Source: Bacteroidota bacterium
GTDB lineage: Bacteria > Bacteroidota > Bacteroidia > Bacteroidales > P3
Assembly: GCA_017860275.1 (NCBI GenBank)
Contig: JAFNAQ010000009.1
Coordinates: 1-64,000 of the forward strand
Reading direction: 5' to 3'
Length of the DNA stretch: 64,000 bases
Part shown: one piece after another, positions 8,482-17,634 of the stretch
Layout: each line of letters opens with the position of its first letter
Numbering within the stretch: the first letter of the stretch is position 1
Position numbers and translations under genes: made by a program
The notes under the pieces: generated by a model
What the model was told of the DNA's origin: nothing
The model's database searches: none
The model's input: only the letters and a program-made list of their open reading frames with translations

Positions 8482-10761
8482 TTATATCTTTTTTAATTTT
8501 GCAAATCTAAGAACTAATTTTTTTGTGCCAAAGGCTTCGAAGTTGACTTCTGCTTTAGTATCATCTCCCGTTCCCTCTATGGCAATTATTTTTCCAAATC
8601 CAAATTTATCATGAGCTACATCCATTCCAACAAAGAATTCTTCAATAGAAACAGGATTCCCTCCAATAGGTTTAGGTAATGGTTTATTTACAATTGGGGT
8701 AAATATCTTTTTGGGAACAAATGTTTCTGTTGTATTTTGTTTGAATGCGAATGGATTAGCAGACTTCTTACCCATTCTTATTTCCTCGTTGAAATATTGT
8801 TGGTCAATTTCTTCAAGGAATCTACTTCTTTCATTAAAATTCAATTGTCCATTCTTGAATCTAGAATTGGCACATGAAAGCAATAACTCCGTTTGAGCTC
8901 TAGTCATTGCAACATAGAACAAACGTCTTTCTTCCTCAAGGTCAACCCTTGAAACTATAGTCATTATGCTTGGGAATAAGTTTTCTTCCATTCCACAGAC
9001 AAAAACATATGGGAATTCCAATCCTTTTGCAGCATGGATAGTCATTAATGAGACTCTTTCATTTTCTCCATTATCATCTCTATCTGTTTCACTCATAAGA
9101 CTGACTTGTTGTAAAAATACATCAAGAGTTTTATTTTCGATTGATATTTCCTCTCCTGTTAATTGGTCAAGTATTGCATCTTCACTAGATTCAACAAATC
9201 CTTGCACTGCATTTAATAACTCTTCAATATTATCTGCTCTGTCAGATGACTGTGGGTCTGGGTCTTCTTTCCAATGCTTTATTATATTTGACTTGGCTAC
9301 AATTTCAAAACCTATATCATAGGCATTTTTATTAAACACATCTATTGTATAAGCTCTTAGCATTAATGCAAAGTCTACGATTTTCTGAGCTGTTCTTGCG
9401 TGAATACCATCAGTATAACTTAGATTTAATGCTGCTTCGAATAAGGAGCAGTTCTTTTGATCTGCAAGTATTTTCAATCGATTTATTGAAGTATCTCCAA
9501 TTCCCCTTGTTGGAAAATTTATAACACGCAAAAAAGCTTCATCATCACTATTATTTACAACTAAACGAAAGTATGCTAAGACGTCTCTAATCTCTTTTCT
9601 ATCATAAAAAGATGTCCCACTATAAATTCTGTATGGGATATTATATAATCTTAATACTTCCTCTAATGATCGTGATTGTTGATTGGTCCTATATAAAATG
9701 GCAAAATCTTGAAACTTAGAATTCTTTGTTTGTATTCTTGATACTATTTCTTTGCATATCCATCTAGCCTCTTCCTTTTCATTCTCGCACTCGTTGTAAT
9801 TTATCTTATGCCCTTCTTCATTACTTGTCCAAACTTCTTTCTTTATTTGGTCTCTATTTTTAGCTATTACTGAATTGGCCGCCTTAACAATTGTCTGTGT
9901 TGAACGGTAATTCTGCTCTAGTTTATATATTCCACAATCAGGATAGTCCTTTTTGAAATTGAGTATGTTTTGAATATTTGCTCCTCTAAATGAATAAATA
10001 CTTTGGGCATCATCTCCTACAACACATATGTTTCCATATCTTGCTGCAAGTTTCTTAATAATTAAATATTGAGAAAAGTTTGTGTCTTGATACTCATCGA
10101 CCAATATGTATCTGAACTTATCTTGGTATTTCAATAGAAGATCTGGAAAATCTCTTAAGAGAATATTCATATTAAAGAGTAAATCATCAAAATCCATAGA
10201 CATTGCCTTGCGCAATCTATTATTATATTCTTGGTATATATTGCCAATATAAGGCTTATTCGATGCCTTATCCTCAGTCATTAGTTGCTGATTATCCAAA
10301 TAGTCTGATGGGGAAATTAAACTACTTTTTGCTTTAGAAATTCGACTTAAAACATAACCTGGATTATATGTCTTTGGATCAAGGCTATGATCCTTAAGTA
10401 TATTTTTTATTAAACCTTTGGAGTCGTCGGAATCATATATTGTGAATGTTGATATATAGCCTAATCTTTCTGCTTCAGCTCTTAGTACTTTTGCAAAAAC
10501 GGAATGAAAAGTCCCCATCATAATATTCCTTGCCTTTGGACCTACAAGAGAAATAATTCTATCTTTCATCTCTTTTGCGGCCTTATTTGTAAATGTAAGG
10601 GATAAAATATTAAATGGGTCTACTCCTTTTTCTAATAAATAAGCTATACGATATGTAAGTGTTCTTGTTTTCCCTGAGCCTGCTCCTGCCACAATCATCA
10701 CAGCACCTTCGGTCTGCTGAGCAGCAGCCCTTTGCTCTTGGTTTAATTCATCTAATAACAT
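8482..10761 (-). CDS. pcrA: UvrD/PcrA-type superfamily 1 DNA helicase
   Basis: A 759-residue 3'-to-5' DNA helicase acting in excision repair and in clearing recombination intermediates. Visible motifs: Walker A GAGSGKT (26-32) after the Q-motif LNQEQ; motif II LVDEYQDT; motif III GDDAQSIYSFRGA; motif IV QNYRST; motif V 'VSLMTIHAAKGLEFPYVFV'; motif VI 'RRLFYVAMTRA'. A C-terminal Tudor-like segment with GMDVAHDKFGFGKI, typical of PcrA for RNA polymerase contact, ends the protein. A TATCTTTG box lies 32-39 bases upstream, overlapping the end of the CPBP gene. The symbol pcrA rather than uvrD is chosen on the tail. Confidence 0.95.
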   Translation of the reverse strand: MLLDELNQEQRAAAQQTEGAVMIVAGAGSGKTRTLTYRIAYLLEKGVDPFNILSLTFTNKAAKEMKDRIISLVGPKARNIMMGTFHSVFAKVLRAEAERLGYISTFTIYDSDDSKGLIKNILKDHSLDPKTYNPGYVLSRISKAKSSLISPSDYLDNQQLMTEDKASNKPYIGNIYQEYNNRLRKAMSMDFDDLLFNMNILLRDFPDLLLKYQDKFRYILVDEYQDTNFSQYLIIKKLAARYGNICVVGDDAQSIYSFRGANIQNILNFKKDYPDCGIYKLEQNYRSTQTIVKAANSVIAKNRDQIKKEVWTSNEEGHKINYNECENEKEEARWICKEIVSRIQTKNSKFQDFAILYRTNQQSRSLEEVLRLYNIPYRIYSGTSFYDRKEIRDVLAYFRLVVNNSDDEAFLRVINFPTRGIGDTSINRLKILADQKNCSLFEAALNLSYTDGIHARTAQKIVDFALMLRAYTIDVFNKNAYDIGFEIVAKSNIIKHWKEDPDPQSSDRADNIEELLNAVQGFVESSEDAILDQLTGEEISIENKTLDVFLQQVSLMSETDRDDNGENERVSLMTIHAAKGLEFPYVFVCGMEENLFPSIMTIVSRVDLEEERRLFYVAMTRAQTELLLSCANSRFKNGQLNFNERSRFLEEIDQQYFNEEIRMGKKSANPFAFKQNTTETFVPKKIFTPIVNKPLPKPIGGNPVSIEEFFVGMDVAHDKFGFGKIIAIEGTGDDTKAEVNFEAFGTKKLVLRFAKLKKI

Positions 10762-10789
10762 CTAATCTAAACTATTTTGCATAAAATCT

Positions 10790-11632
10790 CTACAAAGATA
10801 CATTTTTTCTTTGTTTCTTATAACCAATGTAAAAGAAAATGCCAATTACAATTATGCTTATAGTAAATAAAATGGGATTATATATTGCGCCAACCTGATT
10901 AAAGTCAATATCTATAACTTTGTTTATGAATAAAAAATATGCTACAACAACAATAGAATTATTAATAAAATGGAATATTATAGGTATTATTAAATTCTTA
11001 CTATACGTATATAAGTAGCCCAAAAACAAACCGAGAAAAACTCTTGGCAAGAAACTAAATAACTGGAAATGTGCCAAACTAAATATAATTGAAGTTAGAA
11101 ATATCCCTAAGAATTGATTTTTCACAAGATTGACAAATGTTTTTTGCATTGCTGCTCGAAAGAATAATTCCTCTGTAATTGCAGGTAATAGTGCTAGGGT
11201 AAAGATATTTAGCAATAATCCTGTAAAAGACTTATCACTAAGTAATCTGGCCATTGATAGCTTAGCTTGATTTTCCATAGATCGAAAAACCTCATCTCCG
11301 TTAAAATGCCACGAATCATTAAACACACCAATCCCATCAATAAATGGTATTACAAATAAAACAAGTGATATAGATGATAATAAGTAGAACACAAATCCTT
11401 TCCTTTTAAGCTCAATAAAACTATATGCAGATCCTTCAAACACTAACCCCCATATCAAGGCACTAGCTCCAAACATTATGAATTGAGAAATTATCTGACC
11501 CATCAATTGAGACATCGGAATGAAAAAAATCAAATAACTCACAAAGGATGTACAAACCATAAATATACATATAAGCATAAGTAGTTTTACAAATGGCTTT
11601 GAGTCTTTAAAAAAAAATAAATATTTACTCAT
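10790..11632 (-). CDS. CPBP family intramembrane metalloprotease
   Basis: A 280-residue polytopic membrane protein with about eight hydrophobic segments. The CPBP (Abi) protease motifs are present: ITEELFFRAAMQ (motif EExxxR), IIFSLAHFQ (FxxxH) and IIFHFINNS (HxxxN/B), the glutamates and histidines forming the active site within the membrane. Family members range from type II CAAX proteases to bacteriocin self-immunity proteins; no bacteriocin gene is seen nearby. It is 28 bases upstream of pcrA on the same strand and has a TACTTTTG promoter box upstream at 11670. Confidence 0.9.
   Translation of the reverse strand: MSKYLFFFKDSKPFVKLLMLICIFMVCTSFVSYLIFFIPMSQLMGQIISQFIMFGASALIWGLVFEGSAYSFIELKRKGFVFYLLSSISLVLFVIPFIDGIGVFNDSWHFNGDEVFRSMENQAKLSMARLLSDKSFTGLLLNIFTLALLPAITEELFFRAAMQKTFVNLVKNQFLGIFLTSIIFSLAHFQLFSFLPRVFLGLFLGYLYTYSKNLIIPIIFHFINNSIVVVAYFLFINKVIDIDFNQVGAIYNPILFTISIIVIGIFFYIGYKKQRKNVSL
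10793..10800 (-). promoter_or_regulatory. Internal promoter -7 box for pcrA-DUF4290-murA
   Basis: TATCTTTG on the minus strand, inside the last codons of the upstream CPBP protease gene and 32 bases before the pcrA ATG. No convincing -33 box at the expected spacing, so moderate support only. Confidence 0.45.
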
Positions 11633-11669
11633 ACTTTGAGATTGCTTAAATTAAATACGTATTGCTATA

Positions 11670-11677
11670 CAAAAGTA
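11670..11677 (-). promoter_or_regulatory. Promoter -7 box of the CPBP protease gene
   Basis: TACTTTTG on the minus strand, 37 bases before the ATG at 11632, matching TAnnTTTG. Confidence 0.55.
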
Positions 11678-11995
11678 TAAAATAAAAACCAGAATTCTTA
11701 ATATACTTTTAATATAAAAACAAGTTTATAGATTTACGCTCGATTACTAAGTTCTAATTTTAACACCAAAATTTATAATACATAAATAAAAATAGGCTTA
11801 ACACCTAACATTAAACGAATTAAGTTTATAAATTAGATTATTAAAAATAGATGAATCCCTAAAATAATAATAATTTTATTTCAGGTATATGTATTTGTGA
11901 AAATTAATCTTTATCTTTGTAAATTAATCATAAATTATTCTGGAATAATAAATTTTCAAATAATTAAGTATATAATCAAGCTTAATTCTGTAAAA
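11678..11995. other. AT-rich divergent intergenic leader
   Basis: About 320 bases between the CPBP gene promoter and the giant repeat protein start. It is very AT-rich. I see one further promoter box (11912-11919, plus strand) and no gene, hairpin array or repeat. An alternative ATG at 11897 lies upstream of that box and is not used in my annotation. Confidence 0.5.
11912..11919 (+). promoter_or_regulatory. Promoter -7 box of the giant repeat protein
   Basis: TATCTTTG followed by a leader of about 70 bases to the ATG at 11996. Because transcription would start near 11926, the in-frame ATG at 11897 would not be in the message. Confidence 0.6.
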
Positions 11996-14900
11996 ATGAA
12001 AAACTATATTTATACTATTCTTACATTTTTGTTTTTTGGAATTAGTTTAAATGCAAATGCTCACGATTTCGAAATAGCAAATAATGGACATAATATTTAT
12101 TATAAAATAACTTCATCATCTGCTCCATATACAGTTGCTGTCACTTATAAAGGCTCCACTTATAATGAATATCTGAATGAATACAGTGGAGCAATTACAT
12201 TACCTTCGTCAGTAACATATAACGGAATTACATATTCAGTTACTTCAATTAATAATTCTACATTTTGTGATTGTAGCGGAGTTAGCTCAGTTATTTTGGC
12301 AAATTCTATAACTTCCATTGGAGAATACGCATTTTTTTATTGCAATTTATTGACATCAATAAATTTCCCTAGCTCATTGATTTCAATAGGCAGCTATGCA
12401 TTCAAAGGTTGCAGTGGTCTAACATCTTTAGTTATTCCTAATTCTGTAAATATGATTGGGGAATCTGCATTTCAAAATTGCAGTGGATTAAACACTGTTT
12501 TATTGTCCAATTCCATAAATTCCATTTATGAAAATACATTTATGAATTGCATAGCTCTAACATCAATAGTAATTCCTAATTCTGTGGATACAATTGGAGA
12601 CTGGGCTTTCTGGGATTGCAGAAAAATAAATTCAATCACAATTGGTTCATCCTTAAAATCAATTGGAGATTATGCTTTTGGATATTGTACTAGTGTTACT
12701 TCAATAAAAACATTAGCTGTAATACCTCCAACTATAAATAATCAATATACTTTTTATAGCGTAGCAACAAATATACCTGTTAATGTTCCTTGCGGTGCTT
12801 CTTCTTTATATCAATCTGCCTTATATTGGCAAAACTTCACAAATATAGTTGGATTCCAAAATGCAAGCACGAGTTTTACATCAACAATATGTCAAGGAGC
12901 AACATATAATTTAAATGGATTTAATCAAAGTACAACAGGAATATATACCCAGAATCTTCAAACAACAAATGGATGCGATAGTGTTGTCAGCTTAAACTTA
13001 ACTGTAATCCCTTCCATAATAACAAACTTCGTAGCCTCAATCTGCCAAGGACAGTCTTATAACCAAAATGGATTTAATCAAGCAACAACTGGTGTATATA
13101 CCCAAACACTTAAAGCAATAAATGGTTGCGATAGTAATGTTTATCTTTATCTTACGGTTAATCAACCTATAACAACTAATATTAATGCATCAATATGCCA
13201 AGGAGAAACATATATCTTAAATGGATTTAATGCAAGCATCGCGGGTGTATATACAAGAAACCTTCAATCAATAAATGGATGTGATAGTATAATCAAGTTA
13301 AATCTTATTGTAAACCCAAAGAAAACAAATAATATTATTGCATCAATATGCCAAGGGAGTACTTATATTCAGAATGGATTTAATCAAGATTCAACAGGAT
13401 TATACACAAAAAATCTACAAACAACAAATGGATGTGATAGCATAGTGAATTTATATCTTATAGTAAATGAAAACAAAACACATACAATAGTAGCATCCAT
13501 ATGTCAAGGAGAAACATATAATATAAATGGATTTAATGTAAACACTCAAGGCTCATACACAAGAAATCTTCAAACAATAAGTGGGTGTGATAGTATTGTA
13601 AATCTTATATTAACCGTAAAACCAAAAGCTAGTAGTAATATTAGTGCAACTATTTGCCAAGGAGAAACTTATAATTTAAATGGATTTAATGTAAGTACAG
13701 CTGGAAATCATGTTATTCGTCCTCAAGCAGCAAATGGATGTGATAGTGTTGTAACTCTAAACTTAACAGTAAATCCTTCACCTAAAAAAATAATCAATGC
13801 ATCTATTTGCCGAGGAGAAACTTATTCTCAATTTGGTTTTAATCAAGATACTTCTGGAATATATACACAAACATATCAATCAATAAATGGATGTGATAGT
13901 ACAATTATTCTAAATCTTAATGTATTATCTCCTGATACAAATAATATTATTGGAGAAATATGCCAAGGAAATACCTACACATTAAACGGATTCAATGAAA
14001 ACCTTCCTGGATTCTATACAAAACACCTTCAATCATCAATAGGATGTGATAGCACGGTTAATCTAACACTAATAGTAAACCAACCAAAAACAACAAATAT
14101 TGAAGCAACAATATGTCAAGGAGAAACTTATACTTTAAATGGTTTCAACAAAAACATACAAGGCTTATACACACAATATCTAAACACTTACAAAGGTTGC
14201 GACAGTATTGTAAATTTGAATTTAAATGTAAATAATACTAGCGCCACCAACTTCAATGCATCTATTTGTCAAGGTGAAATATATAATCAAAATGGATTTA
14301 ATGAAAACAGCTCAGGAGTATTCACTCATAATTTAAAAGGAGTAAATGGCTGCGATAGTATCGTAACTCTAAATTTGATAGTAAATCCAGTATTTGAGAT
14401 TACTTATACTGAAGAGATATGCCAAGGAGAGATATACAACCAAAATGGATTTAATGAGGACAGTAGCGGAACATATATCCATAACCTACAAACAATAAAC
14501 GGATGTGATAGTATAGTTAAACTAATACTTACTGTTAATAACAACAAATCAAGTACAATAACCGCATCAATATGCCAAGGAGAAACATATACACTTAATG
14601 GTTTTAATGAGGATAGTACAGGTTTTTATACTCAAAATCTTCAATCCTACAAAGGTTGTGATAGTATTATTAACCTAGACTTAACTGTCAACCCTAAAAA
14701 ATACAACAATTTATACGCTAGCATTTGTCAAGGAGAAATATATAACCAAAATGGATTTAATGAAAACAGCAATGGCATATATACCCAAAATCTTCAAACA
14801 ACAAAAGGTTGCGATAGTATCGTTACATTAAATCTTACAGTTAATCCAATATATGTATTAAATATTAATGAAGAAATATGCCAAGGGAGTAGTTACACAC

Positions 14901-16111
14901 TAAATGGATTCAATGAAAATACTTCAGGTTCATACACACAGAATCTTCAAACAATCAATGGATGTGATAGTATTATAAACTTAAACCTATTAGTAAATCA
15001 AAATATTGTCAAAAATATTAATGCAGAAATTTGTCAAGGTGAATTTTATACCTTAAATGGATTTAATGCAAGTACAAATGGCACCCACACACAAAATCTT
15101 CAATCATATAAGGGTTGTGATAGTATTATAAATCTAACACTAAAAGTTAACCCAACTTCAATCAATAATATAAATGCAGAAATTTGTCAAGGAGAAATAT
15201 ATACTCAATCTGGATTTAATGCCAATGCATCAGGAACATACACACAAAGCTTACAAACAATAAAAGGATGTGATAGTATAATAAACCTTAATCTTGTAGT
15301 TAACTCTATTAAGACTACAAATATTGATGGAGAAATATGCGATGGAGAAGTTTATACTGAAAATGGATTTGACGTCAGAACTACAGGTTTATATTCTAAA
15401 ACATTACAAACAGAAAAAGGTTGCGATAGTATTATAAATCTATCTCTAACAGTCCGTTCTAAATCAATTACAAATTATTCAGAAACAATTTGTGAGGGAG
15501 AAACCTTCACTCAATATGGATTCAACGAAAATACTTCTGGGATATTCAGTCAAAACCTACAAACAATAAATGGATGTGATAGTACTATAACATTAAATCT
15601 AACAATAACTGACAATCCTCCACCTAGTAATTTAGATGTAAAATTAATGCCAAACAATCTCACAATTACTTGGGAAGGAAATGGAGATGGATATATAGTT
15701 TTAAGAAACAATGATTCCATCGCATTTGTAACAATTCCTATATATGTTGATATTAATGTAGTAAATAATCAAGCCTATTGTTATAAGATTAAATCCAAAA
15801 ACCAAAAATGCTTAAGTGAATATAGCGATATATCATGCAAAGGATTTATAAACCAAGAGGCAAAATATATAAAAATATATCCAAATCCAACAAAGGGTTT
15901 TTCATCTATATTAATTAAAAATATCGATAAAGGTGTTAATATTTCTATTACAGACGTTGAAGGAAGAATCATTTACAGAAATGATATTTTCCCAAATACA
16001 AATAATATTATTGATTACAAGGTTGATTTAAGTAACTATCCGAAAGGGATTTACTATCTCAAACTAATAAATGATGATATCAATACAACTCAAAAAATGA
16101 TAGTACAATAA
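11996..16111 (+). CDS. Giant T9SS-exported protein: BspA-type LRR, 18 tandem repeats, sorting domain
   Basis: A 1371-residue surface or secreted protein. The start at 11996 gives a clean signal peptide (MKNYIYTILTFLFFGISLNA); the longer frame from 11897 adds 33 residues before it and precedes the promoter. Residues about 30-270 are a BspA-type leucine-rich domain, with units like 'SIGEYAFFYCNLLTSI' and 'IPNSV', ending in the usual 'VPCGASSLYQSALYWQNF' module. Residues 298-1215 are 18 repeats of exactly 51 residues, each with ICQGETY, NGFN, GCDS and LNLTVN and two cysteines. A fibronectin-III-like segment follows, then a type A T9SS sorting domain (IKIYPNPTKG, near the end YPKGIYYLKL). BspA-type domains are known adhesins; the repeats probably form a stalk. 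The ligand is unknown. Relatives of the repeat are common but uncharacterised in Bacteroidetes. Confidence 0.93.
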   Translation: MKNYIYTILTFLFFGISLNANAHDFEIANNGHNIYYKITSSSAPYTVAVTYKGSTYNEYLNEYSGAITLPSSVTYNGITYSVTSINNSTFCDCSGVSSVILANSITSIGEYAFFYCNLLTSINFPSSLISIGSYAFKGCSGLTSLVIPNSVNMIGESAFQNCSGLNTVLLSNSINSIYENTFMNCIALTSIVIPNSVDTIGDWAFWDCRKINSITIGSSLKSIGDYAFGYCTSVTSIKTLAVIPPTINNQYTFYSVATNIPVNVPCGASSLYQSALYWQNFTNIVGFQNASTSFTSTICQGATYNLNGFNQSTTGIYTQNLQTTNGCDSVVSLNLTVIPSIITNFVASICQGQSYNQNGFNQATTGVYTQTLKAINGCDSNVYLYLTVNQPITTNINASICQGETYILNGFNASIAGVYTRNLQSINGCDSIIKLNLIVNPKKTNNIIASICQGSTYIQNGFNQDSTGLYTKNLQTTNGCDSIVNLYLIVNENKTHTIVASICQGETYNINGFNVNTQGSYTRNLQTISGCDSIVNLILTVKPKASSNISATICQGETYNLNGFNVSTAGNHVIRPQAANGCDSVVTLNLTVNPSPKKIINASICRGETYSQFGFNQDTSGIYTQTYQSINGCDSTIILNLNVLSPDTNNIIGEICQGNTYTLNGFNENLPGFYTKHLQSSIGCDSTVNLTLIVNQPKTTNIEATICQGETYTLNGFNKNIQGLYTQYLNTYKGCDSIVNLNLNVNNTSATNFNASICQGEIYNQNGFNENSSGVFTHNLKGVNGCDSIVTLNLIVNPVFEITYTEEICQGEIYNQNGFNEDSSGTYIHNLQTINGCDSIVKLILTVNNNKSSTITASICQGETYTLNGFNEDSTGFYTQNLQSYKGCDSIINLDLTVNPKKYNNLYASICQGEIYNQNGFNENSNGIYTQNLQTTKGCDSIVTLNLTVNPIYVLNINEEICQGSSYTLNGFNENTSGSYTQNLQTINGCDSIINLNLLVNQNIVKNINAEICQGEFYTLNGFNASTNGTHTQNLQSYKGCDSIINLTLKVNPTSINNINAEICQGEIYTQSGFNANASGTYTQSLQTIKGCDSIINLNLVVNSIKTTNIDGEICDGEVYTENGFDVRTTGLYSKTLQTEKGCDSIINLSLTVRSKSITNYSETICEGETFTQYGFNENTSGIFSQNLQTINGCDSTITLNLTITDNPPPSNLDVKLMPNNLTITWEGNGDGYIVLRNNDSIAFVTIPIYVDINVVNNQAYCYKIKSKNQKCLSEYSDISCKGFINQEAKYIKIYPNPTKGFSSILIKNIDKGVNISITDVEGRIIYRNDIFPNTNNIIDYKVDLSNYPKGIYYLKLINDDINTTQKMIVQ
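12887..15640 (+). repeat. 18 tandem coding repeats of 153 bases
   Basis: The Ile codon of each ICxG motif recurs every 153 bases from 12887 to 15488, with no insertion or deletion across 18 copies. The units differ at many positions in DNA (variable linker of about ten residues) but keep the cysteines, Gly-Phe and GCDS. This is an old, length-constrained array rather than a recent expansion. Confidence 0.95.
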
Positions 16112-16127
16112 AATTCATTGCTGAATG

Positions 16128-16149
16128 GAAAAATATCTTCGTATTTTTC
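16128..16149. terminator. Hairpin between the giant repeat gene and the AlgX-like gene
   Basis: GAAAAATA, loop TCTTCG, TATTTTTC: eight perfect pairs between two convergent genes. The T-run is inside the stem, so termination strength is uncertain. Confidence 0.45.
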
Positions 16150-16185
16150 TTAAAAAGCAAGGAATTGGTGCACCAAATCTTCACA

Positions 16186-17493
16186 TTATTTTTCAGAAAC
16201 AAAGTCTTTTTGAGACAAAAACTCTTTTGCCATATATTCTGCATCATTATCTAATGCTTTCTCATATGTAATATTAAGTTTTTTGGCTTTATTCTTAACA
16301 CTTTCTCTCCAATTCTTATCCTTATCTATTTGTATTTTATATCTCTTTTTCTGCCATGCTAATTCTTTTGAATAACTATTATTCTCGCAATATAAAGAGT
16401 ATAATTCATTACAAAATTCAAAAGGAGTAGTATGCAAATTACCTTCTGTAAAGACAATCAAAATTAGCTTATTTTTCTCAATTTCTTTTTTTAAGTCATC
16501 ATACTCATTAACTAAAAAATAGTTCACCTTACTACTTCTTACCTCTTTAAAATAATACCAAAACTCACTATCATAAAAAATTCGATTCATTAGACCAAAT
16601 TCATTTAAGCCAAAGAAATAACTATCACCCATAGAAAGGACTCTTAAATTATCCTTATTTGATGAATCAATTTGAATTTTTAATCTAGGCATTTTTTCAT
16701 CTGGAATATTGGAAACTAAATTCATTATTTGTTCTACATCATCATCCGATTTCGATATTACTCTTGATTCTTTAATACTCTTGATTTTTATTTGAGGTAA
16801 ACTAACGTCATATTTATAATCTAAATATTTTATCAATGAATCAACAGCTAAATAAGAAGCATACTGTCCCCAATGCACACCTGTGTTGGAGTATAACCTA
16901 TAACTTATTGTATCTTTCATTGAACAAATCCATCGGTTAAAGTCTAAATAGTTAATATTATATTTATTAAAAGCATTACTAAAAGTCTGATAATTTGTTT
17001 TTCCCTTCTTTAAGTTTTTATATTTAGATGGCAAATATTCGGGATAATATGTAACCTTACCTGGCGCAATCATAAAAACAATATCTACACCTCTTACATT
17101 AAGAGAATCTCTAACTTGAGCGAGCTTTCTAACTGCCTTAAAAATCTTTTCGTCTCCTTGATAGTCTAATCCATAGTAAGAGTTCAAGTAACTCTCCATA
17201 TATAGGTAATTGTTCTTGCCTATAATCACATATTGCGTATTCGAATAATTGAAAATTCTATATCTAATCTCATTACTTAATCTAATAAGAAAATCTGAAA
17301 ATGCAATATCATCCTTAATATACTTCTCAACTTTATTTTGAAATTCAAGTTCAGAAAAATTCCTCAAAGTAAGTGTTGGCTTAGCTGTTTTATCATAATA
17401 TCCCTTCAATTCGCCCCTTTTATATCCAAATATTTGAAATATCATTGGGGTAAACATTAATAAAAGAATAAATATGGCCATTATTTTTTTCAT
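16186..17493 (-). CDS. AlgX/AlgJ-like SGNH O-acetyltransferase-associated protein
   Basis: A 435-residue protein anchored by one N-terminal membrane helix (about residues 3-22) with an exported body. It carries the AlgJ/AlgX-type SGNH signature: TGVHWG at 204-209 (His207 in the usual Asp-x-His-Trp position, here Gly-Val-His-Trp) and MGDSYF with the Ser nucleophile motif GDS at 289-291. Such proteins move acetyl groups onto exported polysaccharides, receiving them from an MBOAT membrane partner. The partner lies just upstream at 17635, separated by a tRNA gene. The replacement of the Asp before Val-His-Trp by Gly is unusual for the catalytic dyad; another Asp may serve. The acceptor glycan is unknown. 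Confidence 0.8.
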   Translation of the reverse strand: MKKIMAIFILLLMFTPMIFQIFGYKRGELKGYYDKTAKPTLTLRNFSELEFQNKVEKYIKDDIAFSDFLIRLSNEIRYRIFNYSNTQYVIIGKNNYLYMESYLNSYYGLDYQGDEKIFKAVRKLAQVRDSLNVRGVDIVFMIAPGKVTYYPEYLPSKYKNLKKGKTNYQTFSNAFNKYNINYLDFNRWICSMKDTISYRLYSNTGVHWGQYASYLAVDSLIKYLDYKYDVSLPQIKIKSIKESRVISKSDDDVEQIMNLVSNIPDEKMPRLKIQIDSSNKDNLRVLSMGDSYFFGLNEFGLMNRIFYDSEFWYYFKEVRSSKVNYFLVNEYDDLKKEIEKNKLILIVFTEGNLHTTPFEFCNELYSLYCENNSYSKELAWQKKRYKIQIDKDKNWRESVKNKAKKLNITYEKALDNDAEYMAKEFLSQKDFVSEK

Positions 17494-17538
17494 TATTCAG
17501 AATATTATAAACAAAATATCAAAATTATTTTCATTTTG

Positions 17539-17610
17539 CACCCTTGAAAGGAATCGAACCTTTATCTTTAGAACCGGAATCTAAAATTTTATCCATTAAA
17601 CTACAAGGGC
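17539..17610 (-). tRNA. tRNA-Arg (anticodon CCG)
   Basis: A full cloverleaf on the minus strand, 72 bases. Acceptor GCCCTTG with CAAGGGT (one G-T at the end), D-arm GTTT/AAAT, anticodon stem TTAGA/TCTAA around loop TTCCGGT giving CCG, variable loop AGAT, T-arm AAAGG/CCTTT with loop TTCGATT. The 3' CCA is not encoded. It reads arginine codon CGG, rare in this AT-rich genome. It lies between two genes of one O-acetylation pathway. I found no duplicated tRNA end nearby that would mark an integrated element. Confidence 0.92.
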
Positions 17611-17634
17611 ATAAAGTAAATATTAATTATCTCA

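Noticed and set aside
11897-11995. Upstream ATG giving 33 more residues for the giant repeat protein.
   Set aside because: It lies before the probable promoter box at 11912 and would bury the signal peptide behind an unrelated stretch.
12887-15640. Regular repeats could suggest a CRISPR-like array.
   Set aside because: The period is 153 bases, exactly 51 codons, in one open frame with protein-level conservation. There are no spacers and no cas genes.
17539-17610. tRNA as an integration site of a mobile element.
   Set aside because: No integrase gene and no direct repeat of the tRNA 3' end seen within the neighbouring genes.
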